Part shown: positions 59,655 through 64,000 of the stretch, piece after piece | Numbering within the stretch: the first letter of the stretch is position 1 | Layout of the letters: every line of letters begins with the position of its first letter | Notes under the pieces: generated by a model | Seen by the model: the letters and a program-made list of their open reading frames with translations, nothing else | Told to the model about the DNA's origin: nothing | Databases searched by the model: none | Source of the DNA: Streptomyces rubrogriseus | GTDB taxonomy: Bacteria > Actinomycetota > Actinomycetes > Streptomycetales > Streptomycetaceae | Length of the DNA: 64,000 bases | NCBI RefSeq assembly: GCF_027947575.1 | Contig: NZ_CP116256.1 | Span: 5,952,001 to 6,016,000, forward strand | Direction: 5' to 3' | Made by a program: the position numbers and the translations under genes

Positions 59655-62183
59655 TCAAGTGCCGCGAGCGGAGCGGGACTTGGTCGGTGCTCCGGGCGGC
59701 GCGGAGGGTGTGACGTTCCGTGCGCCGCCCGGAGGGTCCTGGGGGTGCCGATCGGAGCCCGCCGTGCCGGTGAGGTGTTCCGGTCGTACGGGCGTGCGGT
59801 CGAGCGCCAGCCCGGTCGCGTCCCTGATGGCCGCGAGGACCGCCGGGGTGGACGACAGGGTGGGTGCCTCGCCGACGCCGCGCAGCCCGTAGGGCGCGTG
59901 GTCGTCGGCGAGTTCGAGCACGTCGACCGGTAGGGCCGGCGTGTCGAGGATCGTGGGGAGGAGATAGTCCGTGAAGGACGGGTTGCGGACCTTGGCGGTC
60001 ACCGGGTCCACGACGATCTCCTCCATCACCGCGATGCCCAGGCCCTGGACGGTGCCGCCCTGGATCTGGCCGACCACGGAAAGGGGGTTCAGCGCCTTGC
60101 CGACGTCCTGGGCGCAGGCCAGCTCGATCACCTTGACCAGGCCGAGTTCCGTGTCGACCTCGACGACGGCGCGGTGCGCGGCGAAGGAGTACTGGACGTG
60201 TCCGTTGCCCTGGCCGGTGCGCGGGTCGAAGGGTTCGGTCGGCCGGTGCCGCCACTCCTCCTCGACCTCGACCGCCTCGTCCTCCAGGACGTCCACGAGA
60301 TCGGCGAGGACCTCGCCGCCGTCGGTGACGACCTTGCCGCCCTCCAGGAGGAGGTCGGCGGTGGCCCAGGCCGGGTGGTGGGAGCCGAGCTTGCGGCGCC
60401 CCAGCTCCAGGACCCGTTCCCGCACCAGCTCGCAGGCGTGCTTGACGGCGCCGCCGGTGACGTAGGTCTGCCGGGAGGCGGAGGTGGAGCCGGCCGAGCC
60501 CACCCGGGTGTCGGCGGGCCGGATGGTGACCTGGGTGACGCCCAGCTCGGTGCGGGCGATCTGCGCGTGGACGGTGACGCCGCCCTGGCCGACCTCCGCC
60601 ATCGCCGTGTGCACGGTGACGACGGGGCGGCCGCCCGCGACCTCCAGGCGGACCCGGGCCGTGGAGTAGTCGTCGAAGCCCTCGGAGAAGCCGACGTTCT
60701 TGATGCCGACCGCGTAGCCGACGCCCCGTACGACGCCCTCGCCGTGGGTGGTGTTGGACAGGCCGCCGGGCAGCTGCCGTACGTCGGCGCCCTCGCTGGA
60801 CTCCCACTGGCGCTCCGGCGGCATCGGCATCGCCTTGACACGGCGCAGGAGTTCGGCGACCGGCGCCGGGGAGTCGACGGGCTGCCCGGTGGGCATGAGC
60901 GTGCCCTGCTCCATGGCGTTGATCCGGCGGAACTCCACCGGGTCCAGACCGAGTTCGGCCGCCACCTTGTCCATCTGCGCCTCGTAGGCGAAGCACGCCT
61001 GGACCGCGCCGAAGCCCCGCATGGCGCCGCACGGCGGGTTGTTGGAGTAGAGGGCCAGGGCCTCGATGTCCACGTCCTCGCACACGTAAGGCCCGACCGA
61101 CAGCGAGGCGGCGTTGCCGACGACCGCCGGGGAGGCGGAGGCGTAGGCGCCGCCGTCCAGGACGATGCGGCACTTCACATGGGTGAGCCGGCCGTCCCGG
61201 GTGGCGCCGTGCTCGTAGTGGAGCCTGGCCGGGTGGCGGTGGACGTGGCCGAAGAAGGACTCGAAGCGGTTGTAGACCATCTTGACGGGCTTGCCGGTGC
61301 GGAGCGCCAGCAGGCAGGCGTGGATCTGCATCGACAGGTCCTCGCGTCCGCCGAAGGCGCCGCCGACGCCGGACAGCGTCATCCGCACCTTGTCCTCGGG
61401 CAGGCCGAGCACGGGGGCGATCTGGCGCAGGTCGGAGTGGAGCCACTGGGTGGCGATGTAGAGGTCGACGCCGCCGTCCTCGCCGGGCACCGCGAGACCC
61501 GACTCGGGGCCGAGGAAGGCCTGGTCCTGCATGCCGAAGTAGTAGTCGCCCTCGACGATCACGTCGGCGCGTGCGGCGGCCGCGGCGGCGTCGCCGCGCA
61601 CGATCGGCTGGCGGTGCACGATGTTGGGATGCGGGACGTGGGGGATGATGGGGGTCCCCCCGGCGCCGGAGCTTGTCGGAGGCGAGAGGGGGAGGTCGTC
61701 GCGGTGCTCGTGGACGAGGACCGCGTCGGGGGCGGTCGCGGAGGCCTCGTCGGTGACGAGGGGCAGCTCGCGGTACTCCACCTTGATCCTGGCGGCGGCG
61801 CGGCGCGCGGTCTCCGGATGGTCGGCGGCGACGATCGCGACCGGCTCGCCGTGGTGACGGACCTTGCCGTGGGCGAGGACCGGGGTGTCCCGGATCTCCA
61901 GCCCGTAGTGGCGCACGTCGGTCGGCAGGTCGTCGTACGTCATGACGGCGTGGACGCCGGGGGTGGCCAGCGCCTCGCCGGTGTCGACGGAGACGATCTC
62001 GGCGTGCGCGACGGTGGAGCGCAGGATCTGGCCCCAGAGCATGTCCTCGTGCCACATGTCGGACGCGTACGCGAACTCGCCGGTGACCTTGAGGACGCCG
62101 TCCGGGCGGAGCGTGGACTCGCCGATGCCGCCCTTGGTTCCGGAACCCTGGGTGAGGCCGGCGGGTGCGCCGTTGGCAGCCAT
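59655..62183 (-). CDS. Xanthine dehydrogenase, molybdenum-binding subunit
   Basis: 842 residues. Catalytic subunit of the three-part xanthine dehydrogenase that oxidises hypoxanthine and xanthine to urate. Molybdopterin-binding motifs are present: GGAFGGRED (274-282), MRGFGAVQACFAYE, EVGQGGVTVHAQIA and the C-terminal GVGEAPTL with the active-site Glu. Residues ~167-178 (SPPTSSGAGGTP) look like an in-frame insertion coded by a G/C-rich repeat-like element at 61650-61693. Its ATG stands one base after the iron-sulfur subunit stop. Confidence 0.93.
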   Translation of the reverse strand: MAANGAPAGLTQGSGTKGGIGESTLRPDGVLKVTGEFAYASDMWHEDMLWGQILRSTVAHAEIVSVDTGEALATPGVHAVMTYDDLPTDVRHYGLEIRDTPVLAHGKVRHHGEPVAIVAADHPETARRAAARIKVEYRELPLVTDEASATAPDAVLVHEHRDDLPLSPPTSSGAGGTPIIPHVPHPNIVHRQPIVRGDAAAAAARADVIVEGDYYFGMQDQAFLGPESGLAVPGEDGGVDLYIATQWLHSDLRQIAPVLGLPEDKVRMTLSGVGGAFGGREDLSMQIHACLLALRTGKPVKMVYNRFESFFGHVHRHPARLHYEHGATRDGRLTHVKCRIVLDGGAYASASPAVVGNAASLSVGPYVCEDVDIEALALYSNNPPCGAMRGFGAVQACFAYEAQMDKVAAELGLDPVEFRRINAMEQGTLMPTGQPVDSPAPVAELLRRVKAMPMPPERQWESSEGADVRQLPGGLSNTTHGEGVVRGVGYAVGIKNVGFSEGFDDYSTARVRLEVAGGRPVVTVHTAMAEVGQGGVTVHAQIARTELGVTQVTIRPADTRVGSAGSTSASRQTYVTGGAVKHACELVRERVLELGRRKLGSHHPAWATADLLLEGGKVVTDGGEVLADLVDVLEDEAVEVEEEWRHRPTEPFDPRTGQGNGHVQYSFAAHRAVVEVDTELGLVKVIELACAQDVGKALNPLSVVGQIQGGTVQGLGIAVMEEIVVDPVTAKVRNPSFTDYLLPTILDTPALPVDVLELADDHAPYGLRGVGEAPTLSSTPAVLAAIRDATGLALDRTPVRPEHLTGTAGSDRHPQDPPGGARNVTPSAPPGAPTKSRSARGT
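61650..61693. repeat. Small repeat-like insert inside the xanthine dehydrogenase gene
   Basis: A stretch beginning GGGGGTCCCCCCGGCGCCGG and ending GGCGAGAGGGGGAGG, with C-run and G-run that can pair, interrupts the coding region in frame. It looks like the small G-box/C-box elements scattered in Streptomyces intergenic DNA. The identification is from memory and appearance. Confidence 0.45.
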
Positions 62184-62184
62184 G

Positions 62185-62774
<590 letters not shown>

Positions 62775-62775
<1 letters not shown>

Positions 62776-63665
62776 CACGCGGCTCCTTCCGTGGTGCGGC
62801 GGGCGCCGCGGTACGACTCCCAGGTCCAGGTGAGCGTCCGGCGGGCCATGACGCCGACCGCGTGGCGGCGGTAGTCCGCGGTGCCCCGGACGTCGTCGAT
62901 GGGGTTGCAGGCGGCGGCGCACAGGTCCGCGAACCGTTTGACCGCCGACGGGGTGACGATCTTCCCGTTCTCCCAGAAGCCGCCCTCGTCGAGCGCCGCG
63001 TTCAGGAACTCCTCGGCGGCCGTCGCGCGGACCGGGGTGGGCGCGGCCGAGCCGATGCCGGTGCGGACGGTACGGGTGGCGGGGTGCAGGGCGAGACCGA
63101 AGGCGCACACGGCGATGACCATGGCGTTGCGGGTGCCGACCTTGGAGAACTGCTGCGGTCCGTCGGCCTTCGCGACGTGCACGGCGCGGATCAGCTCGTC
63201 GGGCTCCAGCGCGTTGCGCTTCACGCCGGTGTAGAACGCGTCGATGGGGATGCGGCGGGTGCCGCGCACCGACTCGGCCTCGACCTCGGCGCCGGCGGCG
63301 AGCAGCGCCGGGTGGGCGTCGCCGGCCGGGGACGCGGTGCCGAGGTTCCCGCCCACACCGCCGCGGTTGCGGATCTGCGGGGAGGCGACCGTGTGCGAGG
63401 CGAGGGCGAGACCCGGCAGCTCGGTGCGCAGGTTCTCCATGATCCGGGTGTAGGGCACGGAGGCACCGAGCCGTACGGAGCTCTCGCCGACCTCCCACTC
63501 GGCCAGGTCGCCGACGCGGCCCAGGTCCATGAGGTACTCGGGCCTGCGGTGATCGAAGTTGATCTCGACCATCACGTCGGTGCCGCCCGCGATCGGCACC
63601 GCGGTGGGGTGCTCGGCCTTCGCGGCGAGCGCCTCCTCCCAGCTGGCGGGGCGAAGGAAGTCCAT
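62775..63665 (-). CDS. Xanthine dehydrogenase, FAD-binding subunit
   Basis: 296 residues. VAO-type FAD domain: MDFLRPASWEEALAAK, PIAGGTDVMVEI (FAD loop), SHTVASPQIRNRGGVGGNLGTASPAGD and FYTGVKRNALEPDELI. First gene of the xdh operon; transfers electrons to NAD+. Coupled to the iron-sulfur subunit. The region upstream contains the GTACAC dyad and the start of a probable pucR gene on the other strand. Confidence 0.94.
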
Positions 63666-63981
63666 GACCGGCTCTCTTCCTCGTCTGATCGGGTGCGCGT
63701 TGCTCGGGGCGTCGGTGAGCGGGGCGTACGGATTGAGCCAACTGCGGGTACGGGAGGCCCGGCTCGTTCATGTGCTGTTCACGTGGAATGGCCTCAGTAC
63801 ACCGTCGTGTACTCCACCAGGGTCAGTCGCAGAAACCATGAAGGAGTTGGCTGGCCAGGGCGGGCATCTTGTAGATTCGTATGAACGGAGGTGCTCAATT
63901 GCCTCCCTGTTCTCCTCTGGAATCGGGCGACACAGCCGCGTGACCTGGAACACTTCGAGACAAAGAACGGCGGCGACGAGA
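63666..63981. other. Divergent regulatory region of the xdh operon
   Basis: 316 bases without a convincing gene between xdh (-) and the presumed pucR (+). It holds the AGTACAC-CGTC-GTGTACT dyad at 63796-63813. Short open frames on the minus strand (61 and 67 codons) have no ribosome site or domain. A 21-codon ORF starts at ATG 63880 on the plus strand, not supported. Confidence 0.5.
63796..63813. promoter_or_regulatory. Perfect dyad between xdh and presumed pucR
   Basis: AGTACACCGTCGTGTACT has 7-bp arms and a 4-base centre, 131 bases before the xdh start. It is a good candidate operator for the divergently encoded PucR-type regulator; inferred from position. Confidence 0.45.
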
Positions 63982-64000
63982 ATGCGGCTGCGCGCACTGC
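63982..64000 (+). CDS. pucR: Start of a probable PucR-family regulator (cut by window end)
   Basis: Only six codons are visible: ATG then RLRAL. PucR-type purine regulators in Streptomyces commonly begin MRLRALL, and such a gene would be expected divergent from xanthine dehydrogenase. A weak Shine-Dalgarno (GGCGGCGACGAG) precedes it. Evidence is thin and rests on this short match and on context. Confidence 0.45.

Noticed and set aside
63768..63997. Short minus-strand open frames at the right edge
   Set aside because: 61 and 67 codons, atypical codon use, no ribosome site; the region is better read as xdh/pucR regulatory DNA.

Overview
The window is high-GC chromosomal DNA with actinomycete codon use (third positions almost all G or C, many GTG and a few TTG starts, 4-base start/stop overlaps). 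The protein families point to Streptomyces, probably close to S. coelicolor. I see no rRNA, tRNA, CRISPR array, insertion sequence or prophage. About 57 genes are supported.

Left part (1-8 kb): a partial unknown protein, a NUDIX hydrolase, a coupled pair of secreted/membrane proteins (one with a von Willebrand A domain), an HxlR-type regulator divergent from an AlaA-type aminotransferase, a histidine phosphatase and a small thioesterase.

Purine and glyoxylate block (8-22.5 kb). One minus-strand operon carries the urate pathway: OHCU decarboxylase, hydroxyisourate hydrolase, uricase, an NCS2 permease, an 8-oxoguanine deaminase and a second NCS2 permease. A two-gene unit with a small HTH regulator lies upstream. 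Facing it on the plus strand are hydroxypyruvate isomerase, tartronate semialdehyde reductase and a catalase; glyoxylate carboligase lies further on. Together they would turn urate into allantoin and glyoxylate into glycerate, while catalase would remove the H2O2 made by uricase. The promoters share two dyad motifs. The xanthine dehydrogenase operon (three subunits, AzgA-type permease, XdhC), divergent from what looks like the first codons of a pucR gene, is at the far right (56.8-64 kb). The two halves of purine catabolism therefore flank unrelated genes.

Middle (22.5-39 kb): a zinc-ribbon protein with an apparently inactive Mrr-like domain; an exported-protein operon (a small secreted protein, an 1145-residue Tat-exported ALF-repeat/coiled-coil protein, a small membrane protein, and a trypsin-fold FG-GAP protein lacking catalytic His and Ser); two coupled acyl-CoA synthetases divergent from a frameshifted GAF-LuxR regulator; a large LAL-type regulator followed by an orphan promoter with a 13-codon ORF; and a winged-helix protein.

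Glycan locus (39.2-53.4 kb): a nearly uninterrupted minus-strand operon with GmhA, bifunctional HldE and GmhB, which is the complete set for an ADP-D-glycero-D-manno-heptose type donor. It also has two GT9 (heptosyltransferase-like), two GT4 and three GT2 glycosyltransferases, a carbamoyltransferase and a UDP-xylose-synthase-like epimerase, with a convergent pyruvyltransferase-like gene. This is a candidate Gram-positive heptose-containing surface or secreted glycan pathway. Three of its genes (hldE, one GT9, one GT2), and the GAF-LuxR regulator, each carry what looks like a single missing base. Either the sequence has homopolymer errors or the locus is decaying.

Right part (53.5-56.8 kb): a deacetylase-like lipoprotein with a leaderless-looking start, an SRPBCC protein, a secreted exo/endonuclease-phosphatase family protein and an exported alpha/beta hydrolase.
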